The notes below the pieces were generated by a model. That model was given only the letters and a program-made list of their open reading frames with translations. It was not told the DNA's origin and ran no database searches. A DNA stretch of 64,000 nucleotides from Azospirillum ramasamyi (GTDB lineage Bacteria > Pseudomonadota > Alphaproteobacteria > Azospirillales > Azospirillaceae). Below are positions 1-6,447 of the stretch, piece by piece (within the stretch, counting starts at the first letter, position 1; each line of letters opens with the position of its first letter). The position numbers were made by a program, and so were the translations under genes. The stretch lies in the NCBI RefSeq assembly GCF_003233655.1, contig NZ_CP029830.1, positions 670,501 to 734,500 of the forward strand, read 5' to 3'.

Positions 1-120
1 CCCGAACACGCCAAGGAAATGTCGTCTCCGCACGGCCGGCATCTCTGTTCCGTCGCATCGTTATCCTGCCGGCCATCCTTAGCATGGGGCAGGGCAGACG
101 GTCACCCCGGACGACCGCCA
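1..120. other. Left edge, no gene seen
   Basis: Nothing convincing is coded here. Open frames run through it on the plus strand, but they are antisense to parB and its flank. The stretch lies immediately downstream of parB, next to the palindromes at 121-202. Confidence 0.5.
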
Positions 121-141
121 GAGGCTTTCGCACTCGAAAGC
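121..141 (+). repeat. Centromere-like palindrome, copy 1
   Basis: A 21-base element whose core GCTTTCGCACTCGAAAGC (124-141) is itself an interrupted palindrome (arms GCTTTCG/CGAAAGC, 4-base centre). The whole element is the exact reverse complement of 182-202. Its position directly downstream of parB suggests a parS-type ParB binding site; the core does not resemble the chromosomal parS consensus. A transcription terminator for parB is the alternative reading. Confidence 0.55.
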
Positions 142-181
142 AACCGGCGGTCGCGCGGGACCAATGGAGCAACCTTGGCGT

Positions 182-202
182 GCTTTCGAGTGCGAAAGCC
201 TC
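182..202 (-). repeat. Centromere-like palindrome, copy 2
   Basis: Exact inverted copy of the element at 121-141, 40 bases away, overlapping the parB stop codon. Core GCTTTCGAGTGCGAAAGC at 182-199. The two copies could also pair with each other to form one long hairpin. Confidence 0.55.
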
Positions 203-1055
203 AGCCGTTCAGCAGGGCGTCGATACGGTCGCGCAGGGTCTGCAGCCTTTCGCGATGTTCACGCTGCAAGGCCTGGGCGACCGTGTCGATGGCGGCGAGA
301 TCCTTGTCCATGCGGTTGATCGCCTTGCCCAGGATCCGCATCGGCTCGGCCGTGGAGGATGCCGCCGGGCGGGCCGCCCGCACCGCACCCACGGTCAGCC
401 CGCCGGTGCGCGCCGTCTGCCAGAGCCGGCGCAGCTCCGCCTCGTCCTCGACGAAGGCCAGTTCGACCAGGGCGGAACGGGAAACGGCGTCCGGGTTGGC
501 GCGATAGTCGGCCAGGATGTCGTCGGGAAGGCGCAGCACCTTCAGGCGCTTGGACACCTCGGCCTCAGAACAGCCGACGGCCGCCGCCACCTCAGCCTGG
601 GTGTAGCCGTGCGCCTCGATCAGCTGGGACAGGCCGCGGGCCAGGTCGATGGCGTCCAGATCCACGCGCTGGACATTCTCGATCAGCGCGATCTCCTCGG
701 GACGGCCCTTGGTGATGATCGCGGCGATGGTGCCGCGGCCGAGCAGCCGATGGGCGCGCAGCCGCCGCTCGCCGGCCACCAGACGGTAACGGCCCTTTTC
801 CGCCCCCTCCTGCACCAGCACGGGTTGCTGCAACCCATGGCGGGCGATGGAGTCCGCCAGCGACTTCAGGGACTCGTCGTCGAAGACCGTGCGCGGCTGG
901 CCGGGATTGGTCTCCACGGCGTCGAGATCGACCTCGACCAGCCGGGGCAGCACGCCGCTCAGCCCGAACAGGCGGTCGGTTTCGGCGGCGAAGCCGGCCT
1001 CCTTGGCCTGGAGCACGGTGGCGGCGGTCTGGCGGGTCAGCTTCCTAGGCGGCAT
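201..1055 (-). CDS. parB: ParB-type partition protein
   Basis: A 284-residue ParB/Spo0J-family protein that should bind a centromere site and, with ParA, segregate this replicon. Seen: a basic N-terminus (MPPRKLTRQ), the ParB/Srx nucleotide-binding region with LVAGERRLRA near residue 95 (the GERR box), then a helix-turn-helix around YTQAEVAAAVGCSEAEVSKR. The length is usual for plasmid ParB. An AGGAG precedes the ATG, and the start overlaps the end of parA by 11 bases, so the pair is translationally linked. Two palindromes suited to be its binding site lie at its 3' end (121-202). It is the last gene of rep-parA-parB. Confidence 0.93.
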   Translation of the reverse strand: MPPRKLTRQTAATVLQAKEAGFAAETDRLFGLSGVLPRLVEVDLDAVETNPGQPRTVFDDESLKSLADSIARHGLQQPVLVQEGAEKGRYRLVAGERRLRAHRLLGRGTIAAIITKGRPEEIALIENVQRVDLDAIDLARGLSQLIEAHGYTQAEVAAAVGCSEAEVSKRLKVLRLPDDILADYRANPDAVSRSALVELAFVEDEAELRRLWQTARTGGLTVGAVRAARPAASSTAEPMRILGKAINRMDKDLAAIDTVAQALQREHRERLQTLRDRIDALLNG

Positions 1056-2067
1056 CGACGGTCTCCTGCAGGCGGCCCATGGCGGTCAGCAGCGCGGCGG
1101 CGATGGCGGCATAGCTCTCCACGCCGGGGGCGCCGATGTCGGCATCCAGCGTGATGACATTGGCGCCGGCCGCCTGGGCGTAGATGGTCGCGCGCGGCAC
1201 CGGCGGAAACACGCGGCGGCTGTCGCCCCACAGGCGCTGGATGTCGTCCAGCGACGAGCGGTCCTGGGTCTGGCGCGGGTTGACCATGGTCGGCAGGATG
1301 CCCAGAACCTCCAGCCGCGGGTTCAGCCGCCGCTGGATCTTGGCGACGGTGTCGAGGAAGGCGCTGACGCCGAGGATGGCGTGCGGCTCCGCCTGACAGG
1401 GCACCAGGACGTAATCGGCGGCGGTCAGGGCGTTGATCGTCACCGCACCCAGGTTGGGGGCGCAGTCGATGACGATCACGTCATAACGCTCCCGCACGCC
1501 GTCCAGCATCTCGGCCAGCGCGGTCTGGGCATTGGTCAGGTTGCCCGGCAGCTCGGTGTCGGCGCTCGCCAGCGCGATGCTGGAGGGCACGACGTCGAGG
1601 CCGTCAACGCTGGTCGGGCGGATCACCGTGTCCAGCGGCGTCTTGCCCATCAGCGCGTGGTAGAGGACCTTTCCGGCCTCGGTCAGTGCCACCACATCGG
1701 TCTGCGGCACGCCGACATGCACGGTGGCGTTGCCCTGCGGGTCGGCATCGACCAGCAGCACGCGGTTGCCGGCCCGCGCCAGGATGAAGGCGAGGTTGAT
1801 GGAAGTCGCGGTCTTGGCGGTGCCGCCTTTCTGCAGGCCGACGGCGACGGTGGTGCCGCGGCGGGGCAGGGGGCTTTCCGGCCGTTCCAGATCCAGCAGC
1901 AGAAGCCGGCCCATCACCTCGCGGGGCAGGGCCTCCTTGCCGGTTTCCCACTTGCTCAGCCGTTGCTTGTCGTATCTGCGGCCGGTCAGTTCATTGACGA
2001 ACGCCGCCATCTGCGTCTGGGTCAGGCCGCGCCGTTCCCGCAACGCCTTCAACTGTTCCCCTGTCAC
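1045..2067 (-). CDS. parA: ParA partition ATPase with N-terminal HTH
   Basis: ParA/MinD-type ATPase, 340 residues from a GTG start chosen because AGGAGG lies 6-7 bases upstream. Residues 4-52 form an XRE-like helix-turn-helix (RERRGLTQTQMAAF, KWETGKEALP), so the protein probably also binds DNA and represses its own promoter, as plasmid ParAs with an N-terminal HTH do. The deviant Walker A is KGGTAKT (residues 80-86), with Ala where Gly is usual. DADPQGN follows as the A' box and VIVIDCAPN as Walker B. It sits between rep and parB on the same strand. A longer in-frame upstream extension lacks coding character and crosses a dispersed repeat, so it was not used. Confidence 0.92.
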   Translation of the reverse strand: MTGEQLKALRERRGLTQTQMAAFVNELTGRRYDKQRLSKWETGKEALPREVMGRLLLLDLERPESPLPRRGTTVAVGLQKGGTAKTATSINLAFILARAGNRVLLVDADPQGNATVHVGVPQTDVVALTEAGKVLYHALMGKTPLDTVIRPTSVDGLDVVPSSIALASADTELPGNLTNAQTALAEMLDGVRERYDVIVIDCAPNLGAVTINALTAADYVLVPCQAEPHAILGVSAFLDTVAKIQRRLNPRLEVLGILPTMVNPRQTQDRSSLDDIQRLWGDSRRVFPPVPRATIYAQAAGANVITLDADIGAPGVESYAAIAAALLTAMGRLQETVDAA

Positions 2068-2187
2068 GCCCCGTCCTCCTGCCCCGGTACCGGTTGCGGC
2101 GACCCTACCAAGTCGTCGCCACTCCGGCAACGGGTGTCTACCGAAGGAGTGGGGGAAGGAGCATCTGGTCTTGGCTTCCAGGCGAAG

Positions 2188-2212
2188 CCCCTCTCCCGCA
2201 AGGGGAGAAGGG
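2188..2212. repeat. Short palindromic dispersed repeat
   Basis: CCCCTCTCCC, GCAA, then GGGGAGAAGGG: a hairpin of the same family as 23906-23928 and 24025-24047. It lies in the 219-base gap between rep and parA and could act as a mild terminator or mRNA stabiliser for rep. No promoter could be assigned in this gap with confidence. Confidence 0.5.
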
Positions 2213-2286
2213 CATCCGGAACACAACGTCGCCCCCAGTATCCCCGGTTGCGACCGGTCTGACGAGGTGATGGAAGGGGAGGGCGA

Positions 2287-3234
2287 TCACACCGTCTCGT
2301 CGTATTCCACCTTCGGAACGTCGATCCAGTTCTCGGGCTGGCCCTGGTCCTTCTTCCAGAACAGCACCGGCAGGTCGGCGTTCAGCACGCGGCCCAGAAC
2401 GGCACCGCGCGCCTTCATCGTCTCCTTGTACTCCGCCGTCTCGACGATTCGCACGCCATAGCCGGGGATGCGGTCGGCGGCCAGGACCGGACCCAGCGCG
2501 TTCTTGAACTTGCGCAGGTCGTTGTCGGAACCGACGCGCTTGCGCAGCGGCTCCAGCGCCATCCAGAAGGCATGGCCGCGGGCGAGGTGGGCGCGCGCGA
2601 TCTCGTAAAGCCGCTTTTCCACCGGCTTCAGCGCGAAATACTGGTCGTCGTAGCTCAGCAGATTATGGCCGAGCGCCGCGCGGGTGACCCAGCCCGACAG
2701 GGTCAGCTTCAGCCCGCGCACCGCGCGCTCGCCGTCCTTCTTGCGCTGGTAGAGCAGCTTGTAGTCGGAAATCCACGAGAAGGCGCCGCTTTCGCCCTCC
2801 CCGCCGGTTTCCAGGTTGGTCTTGATCTGCGTGCCCTGCAGCCGTTCCAGCGCCCCTTCGATCTTGTCATAGGCGCTGCCGCCGGCGGTCTTGCCGACGA
2901 TGCGCTGGAGATCGCTGGTGGTGAAATGAAGCTCGCCCAGCTTGGCCGGGCCCTTGCCGGATTCCATCTTCTCGCGCAGCAGGGAGATGGCGTAGAGCAG
3001 CACCGCCTTGTCCCAGATGGTGGCGACGCCGACATTCTTCGGCGCCCGCACCTCGATCCGCACCTTGCCGTCGTCATAGGTCGGCAGCGATTCCGCCTTG
3101 TCCTTCGACAGGCCGAACAGGCTGTAGACCATCATGTGGCGGTCGTTCTGGACATCGCCGGTCAGCGGTGAATCGAGCCGCAGAGCCAATTGCAGCGGCC
3201 GGTCGAGCAGCTCGGCGTTGGTGGTCTGTGACAT
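2287..3234 (-). CDS. repA: Plasmid replication initiator (RepA/RPA family)
   Basis: A 315-residue protein matching the replication initiator protein A family of alphaproteobacterial plasmids. It should bind the iterons upstream and open the origin. Seen: MMVYSLFGLSKDKAESLPTY near residue 34, the conserved VRAPKNVGVATIWDKAVLLY segment (about 64-82), and a second winged-helix-like half (LYEIARAHLARGHAFWMALE) followed by LRKRVGSDNDLRKFK. The start at 3234 is preceded by GGAGAG; a longer in-frame start at 3447 would run through an iteron and is unlikely. The iteron array begins under 100 bases upstream, so Rep probably autoregulates. It heads the rep-parA-parB set. Confidence 0.9.
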   Translation of the reverse strand: MSQTTNAELLDRPLQLALRLDSPLTGDVQNDRHMMVYSLFGLSKDKAESLPTYDDGKVRIEVRAPKNVGVATIWDKAVLLYAISLLREKMESGKGPAKLGELHFTTSDLQRIVGKTAGGSAYDKIEGALERLQGTQIKTNLETGGEGESGAFSWISDYKLLYQRKKDGERAVRGLKLTLSGWVTRAALGHNLLSYDDQYFALKPVEKRLYEIARAHLARGHAFWMALEPLRKRVGSDNDLRKFKNALGPVLAADRIPGYGVRIVETAEYKETMKARGAVLGRVLNADLPVLFWKKDQGQPENWIDVPKVEYDETV

Positions 3235-3280
3235 GCGATCTCTCCGCGGGTGCTGTGCGGCTTCAAATGGGCTGCTGCCA

Positions 3281-3289
3281 TAATCCACA
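3281..3289 (+). promoter_or_regulatory. DnaA-box-like site
   Basis: TAATCCACA differs at one base from the canonical DnaA box TTATCCACA. It lies between the rep start and the first iteron, where host DnaA commonly assists iteron plasmids. A single site of this length can occur by chance. Confidence 0.35.
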
Positions 3290-3321
3290 AGCCCGCGCTC
3301 CTGTTCCACCGCTCCGGCGCA

Positions 3322-3483
3322 AACGTCGCCGTTCTGCCGAAAGATTCCCGCGAGCGGCGCGATTTGCCGGGGCGAATGTCGCCGTTCTGCCAGTTTTCCC
3401 GATCGGGGCCGGCGGGAGGCGGGAGGCGTGCGTCGGAGGGCTGTCATCCGGCAGGGGGCGGCATCAACGTCTGCGTTCTGCCG
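3322..3483 (-). repeat. Origin iterons, left array
   Basis: Three copies of a motif reading AACGTCGCCGTTCTGCCGA on the plus strand: 3322-3340 (full), 3374-3392 (ATGTCGCCGTTCTGCCA, diverged at the end) and 3466-3483 (AACGTCTGCGTTCTGCCG). They point opposite to the right array. They are expected to be Rep binding sites. Confidence 0.75.
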
Positions 3484-3511
3484 TGGGCGGGGGTATCGGA
3501 GCGAGAGGGTG

Positions 3512-3550
3512 CTTACATAAGTGATTGTTTTTTATATATTATTTCAGTGC
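3512..3550. other. AT-rich core of the origin (unwinding element)
   Basis: About 39 bases of strongly AT-rich DNA, including TGTTTTTTATATATTATTTC, in a region otherwise about 70 percent GC. It sits between the two oppositely oriented iteron arrays, the expected place for the duplex-unwinding element of an iteron origin. It also contains TATATATT, which could serve as a -10 element for rep. Confidence 0.65.
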
Positions 3551-3597
3551 ATTGCTGCCCCGGTCAGGGTCGGAATGCCCCCGGGACGCCCCTCGAC

Positions 3598-3821
3598 TGG
3601 CAGAACGGCGACGTTCGGACGATCCGCCGGAAGGCCGATTCCCGCCCGATTCTCCGCCGATTCTGGCCGGCCGGTGGTGGGGTGGGGGAGGGGAGAGCTC
3701 CATTATTCGGCAGAACGGCGACATTCGGAGCCGGGATTCGGCAGGCAGGAAGCTCCCAACCTCAAGAATCTTTCGGCACAACGGCGACGTTTGGACCCGA
3801 ATCTTTCGGCACAACGGCGAC
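3598..3821 (+). repeat. Origin iterons, right array
   Basis: Four copies in the reverse sense of the left array, consensus TTCGGCANAACGGCGACRTT: about 3598-3619, 3705-3728, 3769-3794 and 3802-3821. The last two are near-identical direct repeats (GAATCTTTCGGCACAACGGC) 33 bases apart. A half-copy (GATTCGGCAGGCAG) is at 3735-3748, and a degenerate left-type copy (TGTCGCTGATGTGCCAGTTT) at 3901-3920. Confidence 0.75.
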
Positions 3822-4055
3822 ACCCGCGGCCGGACAGCCGACGGCATGCCGCGACAAGTGATTGATTCCCCCCGAAGAATCCCGCCGACGCCCTTTGCGA
3901 TGTCGCTGATGTGCCAGTTTCCGAAGACCGTGGACAGACGCGCGACGCCACGTACACATTTCAAAAAACGGGCGAAAACCGCCCTCACGCCATCACCCTG
4001 CGTCCATGCCAGTTCCTGGCCGACGCCACGGGCCAGTGTGAATCCTGGCATCTTG
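3822..4055. other. Origin-distal intergenic stretch
   Basis: No protein gene is supported. It holds GANTC sites at 3864, 3877 and 4040 and a degenerate iteron at 3901. It may be the upstream region of a short transcript ending at the hairpin 4105-4124. Confidence 0.4.
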
Positions 4056-4067
4056 AAGGAGAGCACC

Positions 4068-4076
4068 ATGACGTAA
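4068..4076 (+). other. Two-codon minimal reading frame (ATG ACG TAA)
   Basis: A strong Shine-Dalgarno sequence (AAGGAG, 4056-4061) is correctly spaced from ATG ACG TAA. A small hairpin (CGGAGG/CCTCCG) and a strong terminator hairpin at 4105-4124 follow at once. It may be a minigene or stub, a leader decoy, or the remnant of a deleted gene whose start and terminator survive. No protein product is claimed. Confidence 0.4.
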
Positions 4077-4104
4077 CGGAGGACCGACCTCCGCAAACAC
4101 AAAA

Positions 4105-4124
4105 GGCCCGGATTGCTCCGGGCC
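4105..4124. terminator. Intrinsic terminator hairpin
   Basis: Perfect 8-base stem GGCCCGGA/TCCGGGCC with loop TTGC. AAAA precedes it, so the minus strand ends in TTTT; the plus strand ends in CTT only. It is probably bidirectional or mainly minus-strand, and it separates the origin from the genes at 4298 onward. Confidence 0.7.
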
Positions 4125-4297
4125 CTTCGTGTCGGACGGAGGAGACCGAGGGAAACCCGGGCACCCCACATCTGGCGGTTTGGCGACTCCATGATGGCAG
4201 GGCAGGCCCACCAAGCCAAGCGGATTCATGGCGAGTCCGTTGACGCTCTCCCTTTGTCTCCGCCCGTCCACGGATCGACCGACAGACGGGTGTCTCA

Positions 4298-5152
4298 ATG
4301 AAGCCATACATCGACATGTACAGGCGCTGGATTGCCGTGCCCGGCATCCAGGCCGCCGACATCGCGGTGTTGTCCGCGCTCTATGCCCATGCCGACCGCG
4401 ACGGTGTCTGCACCGCCACGCAAGGCGAGCTGGCGGAGGAGCTCGGGCAAAGCCGCGCCTGGTTCAATGCCGTGCTGAAGGGCCTGCAGGAGCCGCCGGC
4501 GGCGCTGGTCTGCGCCCAGCCGCGGCGTGGGCTGCGCGGTTTCGCCTATCGGCTGATGGGAATGGAGGGCGTCACCGCCGGCATGTCCTGTCAGCCGGCT
4601 GACACCGGCGGTTCGCCGGCCGGCTTCTCCTTGGAATCCCAGAATCCTGAATCCTCCTCCTCCCAATCGGACGGAGATTTGGCAGGCAGGGAGATTGGAC
4701 GGCGGGATGGGGCTTTGCCGGCCGATTGGCGGCCGGATGCCGCCGACCTCGCCTGGGCGGCGCAGGAGCGGCCGGAGGTCGATGCCGGCCGGGTGAGCGC
4801 CAAGTTCGTGGCCTGGTGCCGCAAGGCGCATGCCCGCAACGGCTATTGCCCGCCGGATCCGGGGGCCGCATGGCGGCGCTGGATACTCCGCGAACTGGTC
4901 GCTCCGGCCGATGCGTCCGCCGATCCAGCCGTCCAGCGGTCCGCCCTCAAACGCCCTGACGTCAGGCCGTCCGCCGCCGAAGCGTCGCTCTCCAGCCCGT
5001 CCGCCCTTCGCAACCACCGCCGGGAGCCCCGCCATGATCGCCGTTCCATCCTTCCCCGCAGCGGATCCGCGCCCGATGTCTCGTCCAATGCCGCCGTCCG
5101 CAACCGCGAAACCCTCGCTGCCCTGCGCCTTCGCCTCGCTGGCCAGTCTTGA
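4298..5152 (+). CDS. Replication-associated winged-helix protein (phage O/DnaT-like)
   Basis: A 284-residue protein. Residues about 5-85 look like the winged helix-turn-helix of phage/plasmid replication proteins (AADIAVLSALYAHADRDGVC, then TQGELAEELGQSRAWFNAVL). Around residues 143-205 it has the W-x-P ... F-x-x-W ... W-x-x-W pattern (LPADWRPD, FVAWCRKAH, AAWRRWI) typical of DnaT-like/phage O C-terminal domains. I infer a role in primosome assembly at the adjacent origin; no enzymatic motif is visible. The tail after about residue 210 is low-complexity and overlaps the next gene by 119 bases. No clear ribosome site precedes the ATG. It may instead be a regulator. Confidence 0.6.
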   Translation: MKPYIDMYRRWIAVPGIQAADIAVLSALYAHADRDGVCTATQGELAEELGQSRAWFNAVLKGLQEPPAALVCAQPRRGLRGFAYRLMGMEGVTAGMSCQPADTGGSPAGFSLESQNPESSSSQSDGDLAGREIGRRDGALPADWRPDAADLAWAAQERPEVDAGRVSAKFVAWCRKAHARNGYCPPDPGAAWRRWILRELVAPADASADPAVQRSALKRPDVRPSAAEASLSSPSALRNHRREPRHDRRSILPRSGSAPDVSSNAAVRNRETLAALRLRLAGQS

Positions 5153-6125
5153 GGTCGCCGACCTGCGGTTCGAGACGCAGGATCTGTCGCCCGCCGAGAT
5201 CGGCGCCCTCGCCGACCGGGTGGAGCAGGCGATCGGGACGCTGACGCCGCCGATCGGTATCGAGAATGTGCTGATCGGGCTGGAAAAGCTGGCCGACCGC
5301 TTCGCTCTGGAACTGCCGGACGCCGAACTGCTGGAGGCGGATGTGCGGGCGATGGCCGATTGGCCGGCGGACCGCTGGATGGCGGCCTTCGATGCGGTCT
5401 GGGCGAATTTCCGCAGCGGCTGGAGCCGCTTCCCGACCCTGGGCGACTTCCGCGACGCGCTGGCCAGCCTGCCGGCGATGGCGGAGAGCCGTGCGGCCGA
5501 GGATCTGCGGCGTCTGGCCTCGCGCCTGCGCCAGGAGCAGGGCCTGCGCGCCCGCACCGAGGAGCAGCGCCGCCGTGTCCGTGCCCGCGAAGCGGCCTTG
5601 GCCGAGCGGCAGCGGGAACTGGCGCGCTGCCGGCTGGCGGATGGGACGGCGACGGGGAAGGGCCCGGATCCGGCCGCCGGTGACGATGGCCGGCGCCCGC
5701 AACAGCCCCTTCAACAGCTTCCCCAGGAGCCGGTATCAGCCGGCGGGGAGCCAGTCCGGCTTCAGCCCCTCCTTCCAGGCGAAGCGGACCAGATGGTCGT
5801 CCACCACCGCCCTGACGCGGGCCAGCGCCTCGGCGTCGGCCCCCTCGCAACGCAGGGTCAGGATGCCGTCCGCCGCCGTCATCGTGCAGCGTCCCCAGGG
5901 GAATTGGGCCTCGCCGGCGGCGGCGTCGTAGCGCACCGCGATCTTGTGGGCGAAATGCTTGCAGAGCTGCTGCAGGTACCGGCTGGCAAGGGCCGTCGGA
6001 ACAATGGCCGTTTCGGTCAGCAAGAGTGCGCTCCCTATGGTGGTCCGCCATCGGTTCGGAGCCTGGCCATGGCGTCGGGAGGAACGGGCCGTCTTTTCGC
6101 CGTCGGCAGTCCGCTCCGATCATAG
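5034..6125 (+). CDS. Possible helicase-loader-like protein; 3' part doubtful
   Basis: The reading frame begins at an ATG preceded by GGGAG and runs 363 codons. Residues about 40-205 look genuine: a helical region, then MADWPADRWMAAFDAVW and RFPTLGDFRDAL, a tryptophan-proline pattern common in phage/plasmid partners of replicative helicases, then an Arg/Glu-rich coiled-coil stretch (RRLASRLRQEQGLRARTEEQ). From about codon 235 to the end the frame is antisense to the DUF2218 gene at 5736-6023 and looks non-coding, so either the true stop has been lost by a frameshift near 5650-5730 or the genes overlap convergently. The pairing with the upstream gene suggests a loader module beside the origin. 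Confidence 0.5.
   Translation: MIAVPSFPAADPRPMSRPMPPSATAKPSLPCAFASLASLEVADLRFETQDLSPAEIGALADRVEQAIGTLTPPIGIENVLIGLEKLADRFALELPDAELLEADVRAMADWPADRWMAAFDAVWANFRSGWSRFPTLGDFRDALASLPAMAESRAAEDLRRLASRLRQEQGLRARTEEQRRRVRAREAALAERQRELARCRLADGTATGKGPDPAAGDDGRRPQQPLQQLPQEPVSAGGEPVRLQPLLPGEADQMVVHHRPDAGQRLGVGPLATQGQDAVRRRHRAASPGELGLAGGGVVAHRDLVGEMLAELLQVPAGKGRRNNGRFGQQECAPYGGPPSVRSLAMASGGTGRLFAVGSPLRS
5736..6023 (-). CDS. DUF2218 family protein
   Basis: A 95-residue cytosolic protein of the DUF2218 family. Seen: RYLQQLCKHFAHK near the N-terminus, FPWGRCTM in the middle, and VVDDHLVRFAWKEGLKPDW near the end, the family's most recognisable segments. Biochemical function is unknown; family members are often found beside iron-uptake genes. 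A TTG start is used with AGGGAG 7 bases upstream. Overlapping palindromes of Fur-box style lie about 130 bases upstream (6151-6171). It faces the doubtful 3' part of the frame at 5034-6125. Confidence 0.85.
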   Translation of the reverse strand: MLTETAIVPTALASRYLQQLCKHFAHKIAVRYDAAAGEAQFPWGRCTMTAADGILTLRCEGADAEALARVRAVVDDHLVRFAWKEGLKPDWLPAG

Positions 6126-6150
6126 CGGCCGAGGCACGATGGTATTAGAT

Positions 6151-6171
6151 AATGCGACGCATTCGCAATGC
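6151..6171. promoter_or_regulatory. Overlapping palindromes, Fur-type candidate
   Basis: AATGCGACGCATT (6151-6163) and GCATTCGCAATGC (6159-6171) are two inverted repeats sharing five bases, the overlapping architecture of Fur-family operators, next to a GATAAT-like hexamer. It could control the DUF2218 gene. The remainder of 6024-6281 shows no gene. Confidence 0.4.
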
Positions 6172-6281
6172 TGTTCGCACAGCCGCGGCCCTGCGCCGTC
6201 TCCTGCGGCGGTTGAGTCCGGGCGCGGATCGCTGTGCGTGGAAGTTGCTTTCGAGGAGGAAAGCGGGGCGGAAAAGAAAAT

Positions 6282-6311
6282 GGGCGGATCCGCGGTCAAG
6301 CGGATCCGCCC
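6282..6311 (-). terminator. Intrinsic terminator of the NAD-GDH gene
   Basis: Perfect 12-base stem GGGCGGATCCGC/GCGGATCCGCCC with a 6-base loop. On the minus strand it is followed by ATTTTCTTTTCC. It lies 136 bases after the stop of the gene at 6448-11277. Confidence 0.8.
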
Positions 6312-6447
6312 GAGGCGAGGAGACCGAAAGCCGGCGCCTGAACGTGCCTGCAAAGGCACCGGCGTTCCGGCGGCCCGGCTGCGCGGGGAAGCGCGACCGG
6401 ACCGTCCGAACCGAGCGTCTCCTATCCCGTTTGGCCCTGCCGCCGGG

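Noticed and set aside
847-2262. A 471-codon plus-strand frame over parA
   Set aside because: Antisense shadow of parA/parB with no recognisable domain.
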